Below are positions 43,317 through 56,099 of a stretch of DNA of 64,000 nucleotides, one piece after another (position 1 is the first letter of the stretch; every line of letters begins with the position of its first letter). The stretch spans positions 2,232,001 to 2,296,000 of the forward strand of contig JAPEIS010000013.1 in the NCBI GenBank assembly GCA_029531795.1. The letters run 5' to 3'. The stretch is from Sclerotinia nivalis. Lineage: Eukaryota; Ascomycota; Leotiomycetes; Helotiales; Sclerotiniaceae. The notes under the pieces were generated by a model. It had not been told where the DNA came from and did no database searches. It saw only the letters and a list, made by a program, of their open reading frames with translations. Both the position numbers and the translations under genes were made by a program.

Positions 43317-45578
43317 ATGGCTGACGCTCCAACCTGGAGCCCATTTCTTTACCAACCTCTGGCCGCGGATGAGGTTCGTGTCCTGTGTCTCGAGCCAAGC
43401 TCTCATTCATATCCTGATGATTCTGCTATGATATCATGCCAAATGCGTCCGGTTAGGCTCAAGGAGTTGGGCGTATCTCCCGCGTTTGTCGAGAATGAAA
43501 CTGCGGCTGAGAGGGAGTGGAAAAGTCTTCATCAAACTCCATACGATTACACGACATTATTCAAACCTAGAAGAGGACTTTTTGATCGCGCTTTGAAAGG
43601 ATATGTTAAGTCTTTGAAGGAGACTCAAGTCATTTCTCTTGAAACAGTTGCGTCTACCGATAATTTTTCTCATCTTTCGGATAGATATGTCGCACTTTCA
43701 TATGTCTGGGGAAGTCCAGCGGACAAAAAGACAATTTTAGTCAATGGGATTGAGATGCAGGTCACTCAGAATCTACATACTGCTTTGATAGAATTGCGGA
43801 AGTCGAATTGGGTTAAACGTCGTGTTAACTTATGGATTGATGCATTATGTATCAACCAAGATGATCTAGATGAGCGTGAGCAGCAAGTAAAGCTCATGCG
43901 AGATATCTATGCTATGGCATGGCAAGTGGTGGTCTCTCTTGGCTCGGCAACTTCAAACACATCAATGGCATACACAGCTTTACAATGGTTGGCCCATGAA
44001 ATAGGATCGAATGAAAGGTTGAGGCAATTTGCTGTTGAATACGGGACTTTGCATCATAATACTGCCAATTCAGTGGAGGCAGCTCCTTACACTTTACCAT
44101 GGCATGGCAATGCTTTTAAATCGCTCCGTTTATTCTTTGCATGTCAATACTGGCATCGTCTTTGGATTCTGCAAGAGCTGGCAATGGCTAGAATGGATGC
44201 ACCTGTTATATGGGGAGGTTATTCTATGTGTCTAGGCGATATATGGAAAGCTTGTCAGATTATAGAGAAGCAAGAAGATACTGTTTTGCAGTACATTACA
44301 ACTCATACCACTGATGCTGATCGGTATAAAACCGTAGCTACCATAGATCGCCGACTAGAAGACCGCGAGGGGACTCCTGGGCAGCAGTGGAAACATCTTC
44401 TTCGTATTAAGAACATGCGTCAGGAAGATCACAAGGGTGTAGATACTGCCTTACCAGCCCTTGAACTGGCAAGACAAGCGCAAGCCACCGATGCACGGGA
44501 TAAGGTTTATGGAATTCTTGCTATTCCTTGTGTGAAAGGACTCACAAACGTATCACCAAATTACCGAATCGAGCTTCCCGAGATATTTACCAATTTCACA
44601 CGTGAAATGATCTCAAACAATGAACATGGTTTGGATATTCTCAGGCTAGTTCATTCTCCTGTTAACAAGATTATGCTATCCTCAGTACCTTCGACTAATC
44701 CTCATTGGATGCGAAAGATGATAGGGGCTCGTTTCGTTGAGGTTGCAACACCTTGTATACATAATTTGCCTTCTTGGGTGGTTTGTTGGTCGTGTACAGC
44801 TGCTCCTGCCATATTTCTTCCCGGTATCTACAAAGCAGATCGTGGCTTCACACATCCTACGCCACCACTGTTCTCTCCTGATCATATTATTTCACTACAT
44901 GCCGTCTTCATCGACTCCATAGCTACCATCTCAGCATTCAATGCCCACGAGGCCGATGAAACGTACCCGAAGAATAGCGCCAATGCGTCCTCTATTCGCA
45001 ATGCATACGGTACAATCGATGGTCTCAAAGAAGCATTCTGGAGGACTATCGTAGCCGATACCACGCCTAACGGCGAAAAGCCCCCTCCATCATGGGCCGT
45101 TCTTCGCTTACCGCGTTTATGGTCGGTATTTGGTACGTCAGAAGGTGGAGGTTCAGGTCTCGAATTCAGTCTTCACGGTTTCGCGGAGCGTAACAAAGAA
45201 CTCGTTATTTGTGGCACACGTTTCGGAGATCTCACAGCTGATGCTAGAACGATAAAAGAAAGGAAGGTTTATAGGAATGAAGAAAGAGGCACAAGTAGTG
45301 ATGACTTACGAGATTCTTCATCGTGGGCTGCCAATATCCTTGCGTGGAGGAGATTGATTGGAACCAAAAGTGGCAGGATTGGTCTTACCGTTGCAGCTGC
45401 TAGGATTGGGGATTCAATTGTGGTATTGCCGGGATGTAGTGTTCTTGTTGTTTTGAGAAGAGACGGGACGGGCTGGAGATTTGTAGGTGAGTGCTTTGTT
45501 TATGGGCTGATGAATGGGGAGGCTGCAGGTTTGGTGGGAAGTGGAAGAGTACCAATTGAAGAGATTCAACTTCATTGA
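43317..45578 (+). CDS. HET-domain (heterokaryon incompatibility) protein
   Basis: An intronless 753-aa protein. The HET domain (PF06985) is complete in its three hallmark blocks: YVALSYVWGSP at 124-134, NLWIDALCINQDD at 171-183 and RLWILQELA at 281-289. HET proteins act in non-self recognition between hyphae, where allelic mismatch triggers cell death. Many others are single genes with untested roles. The C-terminal 450 residues are not assignable to a known partner module such as NACHT, ankyrin or WD40. They include ARQAQATDARDKVYGILAI, the usual post-HET helix. There is no signal peptide or membrane segment, so it is probably cytosolic. It is flanked by surface-protein genes in an accessory-looking stretch. 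Confidence 0.93.
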   Translation: MADAPTWSPFLYQPLAADEVRVLCLEPSSHSYPDDSAMISCQMRPVRLKELGVSPAFVENETAAEREWKSLHQTPYDYTTLFKPRRGLFDRALKGYVKSLKETQVISLETVASTDNFSHLSDRYVALSYVWGSPADKKTILVNGIEMQVTQNLHTALIELRKSNWVKRRVNLWIDALCINQDDLDEREQQVKLMRDIYAMAWQVVVSLGSATSNTSMAYTALQWLAHEIGSNERLRQFAVEYGTLHHNTANSVEAAPYTLPWHGNAFKSLRLFFACQYWHRLWILQELAMARMDAPVIWGGYSMCLGDIWKACQIIEKQEDTVLQYITTHTTDADRYKTVATIDRRLEDREGTPGQQWKHLLRIKNMRQEDHKGVDTALPALELARQAQATDARDKVYGILAIPCVKGLTNVSPNYRIELPEIFTNFTREMISNNEHGLDILRLVHSPVNKIMLSSVPSTNPHWMRKMIGARFVEVATPCIHNLPSWVVCWSCTAAPAIFLPGIYKADRGFTHPTPPLFSPDHIISLHAVFIDSIATISAFNAHEADETYPKNSANASSIRNAYGTIDGLKEAFWRTIVADTTPNGEKPPPSWAVLRLPRLWSVFGTSEGGGSGLEFSLHGFAERNKELVICGTRFGDLTADARTIKERKVYRNEERGTSSDDLRDSSSWAANILAWRRLIGTKSGRIGLTVAAARIGDSIVVLPGCSVLVVLRRDGTGWRFVGECFVYGLMNGEAAGLVGSGRVPIEEIQLH

Positions 45579-47223
45579 GAGAATAATTATCTGGGTTGGG
45601 TGGAGGGTGGGGCACACTTGGTGTTATTCGGGTACTTTTTAAGGAAAGAAAATGATGTAAAGGCGAGGACACTGTTCAGAGCATCTATCAGGGTCATATC
45701 TCTCACAAATGCTATCATTGAATTAATACTTTGGGAGACGGCGGGTCAAAGTCTGTAGCGTTCACTCTAGATTTATAGTAAAACAACGCCGGACCACTTC
45801 TCTGCTCTGATCTTTAGGGCGGCCTTCACCAGGCCCTGCCTGAAGACAAGTCTCGTGACTTACTGTGGTCAAACTTGGCTCCGCAAACCAGGTACGCTAT
45901 CTGATATCCTGTAGTATTCACGTCCATAATATTGTAATGGAGACTAGGTTGTACTTGTTAGAGGTTATCAGTGTGAAGAAGAGAAGAACAGAATTGGAGT
46001 GCACGTGGTATCCCCATATTCAATTAGGCCAGACTTCCAAGCTACTCTTTCAGCGAGCCTGCGGAAAGAGTTAACACGCATCTATTCGTGTGCATCGCGT
46101 CTTCCTGCGCGTTTTCCATGGGTCCATGGGAAGGAATTATGAGGCATTCAACAATCGTAACCATCAGCATATCGAATGCTGCTACAAGTCATCTGTTCTT
46201 CGATAGAGAATTCAGGGCTTTGCCTTGCACATACGATTCTGAGGACTCTTCTCAGGGATGATAGGGATGACTCGGCTCCTTGCTATCCTTGCCATCACAT
46301 TCTTATTGACGATAGAAGCTCTTTTATGGTAGAAGTTTCTTTAGAAAGGAAGGTGGACGTCAAGAGTAATTGGTCAAAGTAATTGGGAAACGCTAGAATG
46401 CATGCCCTGTCTCACCGCTTTCGTTTTCCGACAATGCAAAACTTTTCTGCCAGCCCACAACCAGAAAGCAGTGGATGTTACCCGTTTTCAATTTATTACA
46501 CGACAAAAACATTCCAAGGTTGTTTAAGTTTCACTCTTCACTCTATTTGCCAGAATAAATTTATCGTCTTCGGTAATGAATAAGGAAAATTCCCGAGTCT
46601 ATTTATGGCAATCGGACTCGGGGTAATATCAGAATATCAGACCTACTTTCTCCCGTGAGAGATGAGAAAATGCACCTGTCATGTTGATGGCAAGTACAGT
46701 CAGTACCTAGGTAGCAACTTGTTCATTTAGCCTTATCGACTCATGAACAATAGTTCCATCTCATGGATGGCTCAAAGCGGCTAGAGGTCTTCAAGTGATG
46801 GCCAGACTTGTCAGATTTCCCCTCCACGCGGTAGTGTTGCTCTCGCGTCTACCACATTTGGCAAGCTTCATTAATTAGGTACCATCTTCAACAAATCCTT
46901 GCAATGATCTGGTTGTTGATTTGCGTTGTATTTCTGTGGCGCAAGCTCTAAGCGACTGATGCCAATCACATTGCGTATAAAAACAACCCCGCTGCAGAAT
47001 ATCTGCAGCATATATTGATTCTTGCGCAACTGCGCCCCAAAAGCCGAAAGAATGAAGTTTGCTATTTCGAAAATGGATGTGGAAGAAATCCAGAACGGCA
47101 TACAAGTACAAGTGAAGCATCTCCATGTAGTTTATCGTTATTCCTTCATTCTTGATTATCAAACATGCAATTCCTTTCAGTCCTTCATTAGCATAAATTG
47201 GATGTTACCATTTAATCGCTGAA
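45579..47223. other. 1.6-kb spacer, no gene recognised
   Basis: No frame longer than about 95 codons has family features. The DNA holds the HET gene 3' region and the leader of the next plus-strand gene. Confidence 0.5.
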
Positions 47224-48027
47224 ATGGGGTACCAAATTAGACCCTTACATATATCAAGTGAGGCGCCAGAAGTCGTCCATGAGGAACAATCTCCGTACTT
47301 AACTTCACCCGATAAATATTTCGTTCGTTCTTACTCCGGGAGAAGGGCATCAAATCATCTAATATCACCATTACATAAACAATACGATAATATTCCACTC
47401 CAGGAATTTCCACCTCCAAGAAGAGCATATGATCTTGCACCTTATAGACCTCCGCCAAAGCAAAAGAATAAATTTGGGCTGGTACCATTTGTTTTGATAG
47501 CTGTGGTTTCCTTCTTCATAGGAGGGGGAATTGGCGGAGGTATTGGAGGTTGGATTGGGAAGCATAATAATTCGAGGTAACTTTCCTTTTGACCGGCGGA
47601 CAATTGGACATAACTGATCACAAGTGTTTCCAGCAAGACCTCCAAATCTGAATCTACAGGTACATCTTCAGGATGCACACCGACGGTCACGGAAATCGTG
47701 GATTCGGCCGGTTGTCCCAACGTCAACAATACCACTTATACAACGCCTGCACCGAGTGTAGAATTTCGTATTGCTTGTGCTATCGACTTGACCTCTTCGC
47801 CGGGGGAAGATATCGAACTAGCCAACGTTATTACTCCAACTCTAGACAATTGTTTGGAATCATGCGCACGATATAATAATGGGCAATGTTTGGCAGCTAC
47901 TTGGATACAATTTTCTCCGGTCTATCCGGAGATGAACTCGAAATGTTTCTTTAAAGCAAATTCTGGGGTTCGCATAGTTATGAACTCTACGGGGACAATA
48001 GCGACGAGTGGATTTCGAATATCTTGA
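47224..48027 (+). CDS. Single-pass membrane protein with Cys-rich outer domain
   Basis: Exons 47224-47576 and 47634-48027 encode 248 aa; the 57-bp intron (GTAACT to TTCCAG) joins as HNNSKTSKSEST. Residues 1-84 are polar and Tyr/Pro-rich (probably cytoplasmic). A membrane segment at 85-112 has a glycine-zipper pattern (GGGIGGGIGGWIG), which favours helix packing. After a Ser/Thr linker, about 110 residues with six or more cysteines (CTPTVTEIVDSAGC, IACAIDL, NCLESCARYNNGQCLAATW, KCFFKA) resemble a PAN/apple-like fold. Such domains bind proteins or sugars at the cell surface. A sensor or adhesion role is a guess from topology. Confidence 0.75.
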
Positions 48028-48638
48028 CATGGACTCGATGATAAGCTTTTGGTTTCCGCATCCTTTTTCACTATAGAGCTTGATACCAGGAAGTATATGG
48101 GGTCAGTCATGGTTTCTTTTCTGATGTCCATAATCTTTTCATGGACATGGCGTTTACAAGACTGGGTATTCATTCTATACAATCTTTAAAGCTATATTAC
48201 AGCGGGGTAATTGGGTTGGGGGGGGGTTATAAAAGTGTACATTCGCTCACGAGATACGAAGACATGATGTTGAAATTTTGGATTGCTTGCGGGCAGTTTA
48301 ATTGTTAATATGTATTATTTTAATGTCATAAATTGAGGTTGCTGGTGTTTTGGGAGAACATTAATGACCAAAAGCAAGGAAGAGCATACATTGTTAATTA
48401 TATCATGATGATTCCATCAAGTCAAGACATGCGGTTTGTTTTGCCTGCATTAATTGATCATTCTCGGTCTCCTAAGAAAGCTTTCTCGAGTTATATATTG
48501 GTTCAGTTCTCGGATTGGGTCTACTTTCAAGATCTGCGTAGTCTGAATTATTGAAATTTACGATGTCTTTACTCATATTTGGAAATCACAGCCCATGTGT
48601 AAGTTTACTTCTCAGGGTTAGCTTGAGAACGACGCTGT
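48028..48638. other. Spacer, no gene recognised
   Basis: Between the membrane-protein gene and the weak minus-strand model. A G-run occurs at about 48220. Nothing else is seen. Confidence 0.45.
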
Positions 48639-49430
48639 TCAGGCTGAACCAGCACGATAAAAACTGTATTGGTAAGTCACCGAAAGGGCCAAGATACCTA
48701 TCTGTGATCCAGAGTATTTGGTAGCAGATACAACTATGTGCAGCTTCAACCTCTTCTCTGATATGACGTTAATTCCAAAAAAGAAATAGCCATTTTCATA
48801 ATTACCTGGGCCCCATGACACCTTGTTCTCCAAGTAGGGGAACATATCCTTGTCTTGCTCGAGGTAAGCCGACTGGAAGAACCCCTCTTCATCCACACAC
48901 GCAGCTTTTTCATCCTCCTAAATACAATACTAAACACGATCTCATCACTGTTTTTCAAAAAACACATAAATATCATGCCACCAAGAACTTAACACGCCAG
49001 GCCTTGCATTCTGAAGTAATTTCTCCCCGTGACATTCGTCCTCCGAGCCTTCAGGTATGGACGATTTGCGGTGATAAACCAAACAAGTATTATCTTCCAC
49101 ACTTCTCTCGTCTAATACTACGGATTCATCCGTCGTAAGCGCGCTGTCGAGATTGGGGAATTGTTTTCGGCCTTCAGCTTTATTCTTTATAAATGTTTGA
49201 GGTCCGGGGGGATTCATCTTTGAATGCAATGGCGAAAAATGGGGATGGGATGGAACGCTCAGGCCTATGAATATCTTCCGAGGGACTCTTTTCAAGAACC
49301 CAGGGAACCGGAGGTGCGTGCGTAGATCATGTAGACTGGGTTTGAAAAGCGTCAAGTGTCTAGATAATTCTTTGTGTGAATCTAAAGAAAAGGAGAATTG
49401 CCTTGTATACCTCAGATGGCGCCTGAGCAA
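48639..49430 (-). CDS. Weak two-exon hypothetical gene model
   Basis: Exon A 49430-48966 and exon B 48917-48639 join in phase 0 over a 48-bp stretch with a poor donor (GTGTTT) and acceptor TATTTAG, giving 247 aa; starting at 49217 would give 176 aa. Exon B reads EDEKAACVDEEGFFQSAYLE, then NKVSWGPGNYENGYFFFGIN. It looks coding by composition but is from no family I recognise. The weak donor and a start rich in Arg/His/Ser make this uncertain; it may be a decayed gene. Confidence 0.3.
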
Positions 49431-50947
49431 TGCAAAAGATCAACCAGGGCCCAGGAAGTCATATTTTCGAAGGAAAATATAGTTTGCTGAAAGGACCCTT
49501 TTGCTTCTGTATGGGAATAGCGACGGAAACGCTGCGACTGGATCTGCACAATTTCCGAATTGTTACAGGGGGATATCGATATCCCGATAGTAAATTTTGT
49601 CAAATGCCTTCGTAACGTTATGGGCGGTGCTTACAGCTTGTTGGAAGCAAGTGAAAATACTGCGCCGTACTATATCATTATGGACGATGCAAGATTCACT
49701 AAAGAAACAGTCCGGACAGTAAAAGGTTTCAAAGTCAAAGAGAACCAGTACTTCAAGGAACAGTATTCCAGCACTGGGAAAAATGATTAAATATCCCACA
49801 CTACGACATGTCCGCTAATAAATCTTTTCGCACATACTGTATAGCCTTGATGAAATCGGAAGCAGCCTCAATGGTGTGCAAGGAGGAGGTACCAGCAACT
49901 GCTCAAATCAACTATATGTACTGATGGACAAGTAAGAAGAGGGGCAATTCGATCCTTTGGGAATAAGTCATGATACTTGGTCCAAGACCTTCCCTGGTTA
50001 TAATCCATACAAATCAGATGGAAGTCGTATTTCTTTTCATAGCTGAGTTTTCACTTATTGTTCTTAGTATTTCCATTGAATTGTTGGACTTCCTTGGGAC
50101 AAAAAGAGGGTTTGGAAACCATGCTGGAATTTACCTTCATGTTGCACCGGTTGGAGTTTATAGCATCGCTTGTTTCCACTTTTCTTACCATTTCTCTTTC
50201 GTCTTCTATTTTGTATGCTTTTTATCAAATGTATATTGGCTTGATCTTGTGCTACTTTTATTTTAAACATACTTGGAGTTACAAATAAGTTTTTATTCTA
50301 AGAATCCTGAAGCCCTTAATCTCATCCTCAGTCTTCTTTGATATCGCCCGGACTTTAGAAATCCCTCTTTTGAGATAGAGAACAACAAGCTAGCATTGTT
50401 TAAATCAATTTTCAAATCATTCAAAGACAGGCTGGTAGGAACAGAGTCTGCTAGGGTTTTGAACAACCATTAGGTGTGGATGAGGTAAAGGGGATCTAGC
50501 GTGGTTGATTACCCCTCCTTCCTAAGATGGTTAGACCAGAATTCAATCGTGTCGCGTCTCGCCCAACATCACGGCCAGTTACTAACCAGCTCAAAAGCTC
50601 TCACACTCATATATTTCATTTATTCTACTCAAATGTCGTTGCATTTTGACCGTACTTTGAACTTTCGAGTTAAATGTCTGAACTTTGATGGTTTCAGTCC
50701 CAAGAAACAACAAACAACGCTGATTTATGGGTACTTCAAAATCAAATTTTTTTAAGTGAATCGATCGACCATATATTCATAGCATGTTTATTCTTGCTCA
50801 TTTATTCTGTTTACCATTATTCTGACCAACGTTGAACTTCTATCTCCTCATTTACTTTGGTCTTTTCCTGTGTGTACTGAACATACTGCTGACAGCATTC
50901 AATTTGTACAAAATTCATAGTCCGTCATGATTTCTCAAGTATCCAAA
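49431..50947. other. 1.5-kb spacer, no supported gene
   Basis: A plus frame at 49560-49790 reads YYIIMDDARFTKETVRTVKG near its middle but has no partner exons or recognised motif. The remainder is AT-rich. Confidence 0.4.
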
Positions 50948-51396
50948 TCAATTAGCAATTCCATCCTCGGCATGCCACACCCCAAACCAAGTCCTGGACA
51001 TCTCAATGTTTCCCTCCAACCCATCTATCTGTGCCTCTCGGCAGTACAACCTCGAATCTGAGTCCTCGAAGTATTGGCAAAGACGATGCCCGGCCCTAGT
51101 AGCCAAAAATGTCTTTCTACCTGCATAATTAGCGATATCATTACAGTGGTGAGTTAGCCAACTACATGTCCCATATTTTGGTACTCCGGCAAGGCCATTG
51201 TGTCTCTGCAATCTACAATTGAGTTAGCGGTGGCTTTAGGTATGGATGTATTGATATCAGGGCATGCGAAAGTCTGTTCAAGGTTGTAGCCATAGTTGGC
51301 CGATCCCGTCAGCATTTCAAATATTTCATTCCATGCTTCCATGTTAAAGCCTTGTGTAGGAGGTGGGATTTGCTCTGGATTATCAGAAGTCGCCAT
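50948..51396 (-). CDS. Small two-exon hypothetical protein, tentative
   Basis: Exon 1 is 51396-51185 and exon 2 is 51116-50948, joined in phase 2 over a 68-bp intron (GTACCA to CAGGTAG), giving 126 aa; the join reads TMALPEKTFLATRAG. The intron region contains CTAAC and CTAAT. Exon 1 starts MATSDNPEQIPPPTQGFNME, and exon 2 has RAGHRLCQYFEDSDSRLYC. Coding character is suggested by composition on both sides. The donor is not canonical, and a GTAGTT donor at 51171 would be out of phase. No family is recognised. Confidence 0.4.
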
Positions 51397-53610
51397 CTTT
51401 TAAAATTCGTCTGAGATTTGTCTCATATTCCATGAATCCGACGATTTTTCTAATTTAGCGTCAATATAACTCTTCAGATTCTACACGACTCTGCTAGTGT
51501 ATCTATACTTAGTGATCTGTTCAATGGTGATGAAGAGGCTCATATAGTTCATTGCACAACGTTCCGCAAAGGCCGACTTTAGGCATTTCAGCTCGTTCTC
51601 AGCCGACACGTCTTTTCAGAGCTGGTTCGAGACACCGACACTTTTTAGAGCTTTCAATGCTATACAAATCAACGTGTCGACATTTAAACTGCTACCTTCG
51701 GTGAGTATGAGTTTCTATAGTTTTATTGTGCATCGTACTATTAATTTATCAGATGATTTACATTTTCCGTGAACATTGTTGCTGGTGAGGTACCAGCAAT
51801 ATAGTTCTATCATGCTTACCTCACGCTGGTCATGAATTCCCGATGAACACGATTTGTCCACTCGTACCGTCCCGTCGCGAAGTAAAGTAAGCACTTGCCG
51901 ATTTAGTATGTCGTTCCGATGTGCTTATGAGCCTCTCCATGCGGCTTATGATTTCTCCAATGAGTGTCACAAGTCAGCAGGTATTAGTATTTTGATGACG
52001 ACGGGAATTTAGATCAGATTCCGTTACGACCCCACTAAGTCTGCCTGGCCGACTGCTTATTTGATATCCTTTACGATTATCTTCAGAGGATAAAGATCGC
52101 AACAGCCGATACCGTGAATAACTTCCCTTCTTTTTTTTCTTCAGCCAAACTAAAGTCTCACAATGGATTCCACTTTTTGAATTTGGTCGCCAAATTCATG
52201 TTCTTCTACCAGCGGTATTTCATTTATCTCCACACTAAAGAACCTCAACACACTTTGGGCTTTTGAAATTGTTGCGATGAGTTCATTCCAGTCATTCGTT
52301 CATCATCGCATTCTATTGGCCTCACTCATGCCACTCAAGGTTTGTGGATTATTTACTTTCCCGGGTCCGGCTTACATGGCCCTTAACGCTGACTGAATTC
52401 TCTTGTTGTTCTTACTTGAAATAGGACATCGATTTTGGAAATCCAAGGTCCGTTAGTTCCAATCCTGCTCCATACGTTCCTTGCGCTTACTTGATATCTT
52501 TCCATGTCCCATCGACATTTCCGCGTTCCTTGTATTCTTCCAGAATAGTTTCTACGAACAATTTTACAATGAAATTATCTGGAGTTTCACTAAGTTGTCT
52601 AATCTCCCTGATATTCCCCGATGCTTCGCATATACTGCGTCGTACGGTTATGGATATGAGCAGACACTTTAGATTAGATATGTAATTGAATTATTACCAT
52701 GATTCCCAACTAAAATTTACTTTATTGTATATTTGCTTTTAGGGTATCATTGAAATTAATACCATTCAACAATTCTTTTCAATTACCCTGCATCAATTAC
52801 TGGATGTTACACCGTAGCATTACACGATCTAGATGGTCCAGAAGCTTTTCCACCCTAATCTAGAATGCGCAATGTACGACAAGATTTTGTTTCATCGCAG
52901 TTAAAATCCTTCGCCAACATCCAATCAATGACTTGCAATTATCCCTTTTAGTCATATGTACTATGTTACACAAAAAGGCACAGGATGCACTCCAGCTTGC
53001 CAAGAATGTTTTCAACCAGATTATTATATGATTGGGGTTCCTGAATTATCAAATTCTGGTTACACAGCCACAGGAATAGATAAAAAAGCGCCTCCTTTGG
53101 AAAGTTGAAACATTCATACTGAAATCCTATCGTATATAACTTTATCTGTTTTCTTAATTCTAAAGTTCTCGGCTTACTGTAAGAATCCTTTCGACCCACT
53201 GCTAAGGATGCCATTAAAGGCGGTTAAATACTAATATATACTTCGAATGAATGATTGCGCGCGTTTAGTAGGTGATTGATTTTTTTTCATGGGTTACCTG
53301 CGTTTGAATTCAATCAATCTCAAATCAGCCCACCCCCTCCCCCGCATAATATAAATTAAGGAGATTGGCGTGACCCGCAGCTACTTTATTAAATCTCACG
53401 TCATATATATTAGAGCCACTTCCCTTCAGTTTTATACTGACTTATCTTCGTGACAATATAGTCTTCACTCTCCTTTAGTCGTTCTCTACTTCATCAAATT
53501 CAAATTTTTCAATCCTTCAATCTTTCAATATTATCTTCTAGAGTCTGGATACTCTTTTACTGTACATACATTCATTTATACATTTACTTCTTCCACCACC
53601 AATCGCAAAC
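51397..53610. other. 2.2-kb spacer with short coding-like patches
   Basis: No complete gene. A patch at about 51600-51702 reads SADTSFQSWFETPTLFRAF before a GTGAGT donor-like site, but no continuation could be followed. Frames at 52481-52685 are short. The 3' part (53340-53410) has CATAATATAAATT and CATATATATTAG, possible TATA elements for the next gene. Confidence 0.35.
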
Positions 53611-54398
53611 ATGGTTCTCGCTACTTCCATTCTTCTTCCTCTTTACCTCTATCCTACTCAAGGAGCATGGAACTGGGTTACCAACGCCATCGCAGCTTAT
53701 CCATCTCTTCCATTTACCATCATTGTCAACCCAAATTCTGGCCCAGGTGTCGTTAATGAGTACCCGGGAGCTGAATATATCGCCGGTATCACCAACTTGA
53801 CAAAGTATGATAATGTGAAATTATTGGGTTATGTGGATACCAGATACATGGCTAAGAGTACGGAAAATGTTGACCAAGAAGTTGAGACTTGTGAGTATGA
53901 ATCTAGAGAGGCAAATGATTAAATACTGATAATGAGATAGATAAATACTGGTCCACATATACCAAAAGTAATATCGTTGTCGATGGGATCTTCTTCGACG
54001 ACGCAGTCAACGAATGGACATCTACCTCCTCCAGCTACATGAGTTCCATCGCCGCCACCGCTCACGCAATGAATCTCACCGTAACCTTCAACCCAGGCAC
54101 CAAAGCCGACTCTGAATTTTTCACCATAGCCGATAAAATCGTTATGATCGAAGATTCCTATTCCGCCTATTCATCCGGTAGAGGTGATTCCTTAAAAGCG
54201 ATTGCTACTTCGCAGGAAGAGAAAAGCTCGGTGATCCTATATGATTTTAGTGGGTCGGTTTCTCAGCAAACTTCGATTGTTAATTCGATTGTGGAATCGG
54301 GGGTTGCGGAGGTTTATGTTACGACGGTGGAATATACGAGTCAGAGTAAGATGTGGATGGAATTTGTGGAGGCGGTGAATAGTGCTGTGGGGAATTAG
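53611..54398 (+). CDS. Spherulin-4 family protein (spherulation-specific family 4)
   Basis: Exons 53611-53890 and 53941-54398 encode 245 aa; the 50-bp intron (GTGAGT to GATAG) joins as EVETYKYWSTYTKS. It matches the Spherulin4 family (PF12138) by LLPLYLYPTQGAWNWV at 8-23, PFTIIVNPNSGPG (about 35-47), VKLLGYVDTRY (about 69-79) and IVVDGIFFDDA. The fold is a TIM barrel related to glycoside hydrolases, and the FFDDA aspartates are at the likely active site. The name comes from a Physarum protein made during encystment. Biochemical function is unsettled in fungi; a glycan-cleaving role is possible. No signal peptide is apparent, so intracellular or unconventional export applies. Confidence 0.88.
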
Positions 54399-55266
54399 AT
54401 AGGTGGTGGGTTTGGAAGTAGTTGTGAGTTTAGCTGGGCTAAAGGGAGATAGGGTTGAATGATTGATTGCGGAGACGCATGAGATCTGGGAGAAACTTCT
54501 CTTCTTGTTTTTACTTTTTGGTGAGCCTGTGGCTATTTTAGAAGTGGATTGGATTGGATGCGTGTAGTTGATCTACATATCTTCAAGATGGAAAGAATAT
54601 AACTTTTCTCTCACAGTATGTGAATTGTGTATAGAGTATACCTTGTCGAGTTGAAAGAGGAAATGTATAGTTCTCTTTTTTGTATCTGCTGCCTAGAAAT
54701 AATCTCATGATGAGGCGAGGCAGGACATTGATGCGTTGATTTACTTGGGTTGCGGATGGTTATACTGTGCTCATTTTTCGACATTGGAATGTGATTTTCC
54801 TTCGAATGTTTGGAGTGAGAAAGTGAGAGTGTGTGTCAGTGAGAAAAGAGAGAGAAAGGGGGGAGAGATGAAGTGTGGAGTATCAAGTTATTCAATGCTA
54901 TCCATGTATTATTCTACTACCGGATTTGTTGTCCTGTCAATATTATTCATCAATAACCTCCAATCATCACTTATCCTAATACCAAAACCATCATTAACCT
55001 TTTGCCTAACAGTACGGAGTATCCAGAGCTCGCAACACCAGCACTCCAGAAACCAACCAATGACAAACACACCCAGAGATCTATCACTACACAGACCAAG
55101 AATATCTAGTGGAGAGTTTACACTTGGAACTTTCCACTAATCTAATTTTGCAGATTGGAGGTCCGAAATTATCTTATGACTCAGTATTTGATCGGAATGA
55201 AAAACCTATGATTTCTTTAGCTTGTGAAAGTAAAAGAAAGTAATTTTTTTTATAGGATTATGGCTT

Positions 55267-55350
55267 GATTGATAGATTGATAGATTGATAGATTGATAGA
55301 TTGATAGATTGATAGATTGATAGATTGATAGATTGATAGATTGATAGATT
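55267..55350. repeat. GATTGATA microsatellite, 8-bp unit
   Basis: About 10.5 perfect copies of GATTGATA over 84 bp. The 8-bp period is not a multiple of three, consistent with non-coding DNA. Confidence 0.97.
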
Positions 55351-56099
55351 CGTAGATTCATCTTAGATGGTTGAGAGGAAAGTTCCAATAATAATATAGA
55401 ATTACTCAAGTACAAATACACATCATCCACATCATCCATTTCATCACACCCTGTATCTCTATACTTTACTTAACTTATAAACCAGAGCCGGAGTCCGGTC
55501 ACTCATTTCCACATCTATTCTATCTACTGGCACTCATTTCCTCTCCATTTAACCCTAATCCTGATCTAGAGGAAATAAATACATAGAGATAAGGTTTCCC
55601 CTTCGTATCTCTTTGATTGATTGAATGGATATTGGATATTGGATATATATCCCAAGCTTTCCACATTCCCACACTTCGATACTCTGATTTATTGTTTGGT
55701 GTTTCGTTTCCATGATCATAGCATTATTTATAATATACAACCAGTAGTAAGATTACATACATACATACGTCTCAAAAGAGTGAGAGTGCAAATGTAAAGA
55801 AAGGTAGTAAATATCTCGTTGATTTTGCATCGTGCTCAGTCTGTGTCTATTTGTTATCTCTATCTATCTACTTTCATAAATTCATGCTATCGGTAAAGAA
55901 ATACCTAATACCCAATATAACCAGCACTTTCAACCCTTCTATTTCCAAATATCATACATACATACATACATGCCTACACTACTCGAATGCATGCGCGCTA
56001 TTCCTTCCAAGTAAAATAACGCCAATAATAGATAACCAAATCCCTGAACTTACGATATTAGTATGTAAACAGTATATAAACCTTTTAATATCCTCTCTT

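Noticed and set aside
55206..55439. A minus-strand frame with a Tyr-Gln-Ser-Ile-Asn-Leu repeat
   Set aside because: It is the translation of the GATTGATA array, which cycles through all frames.
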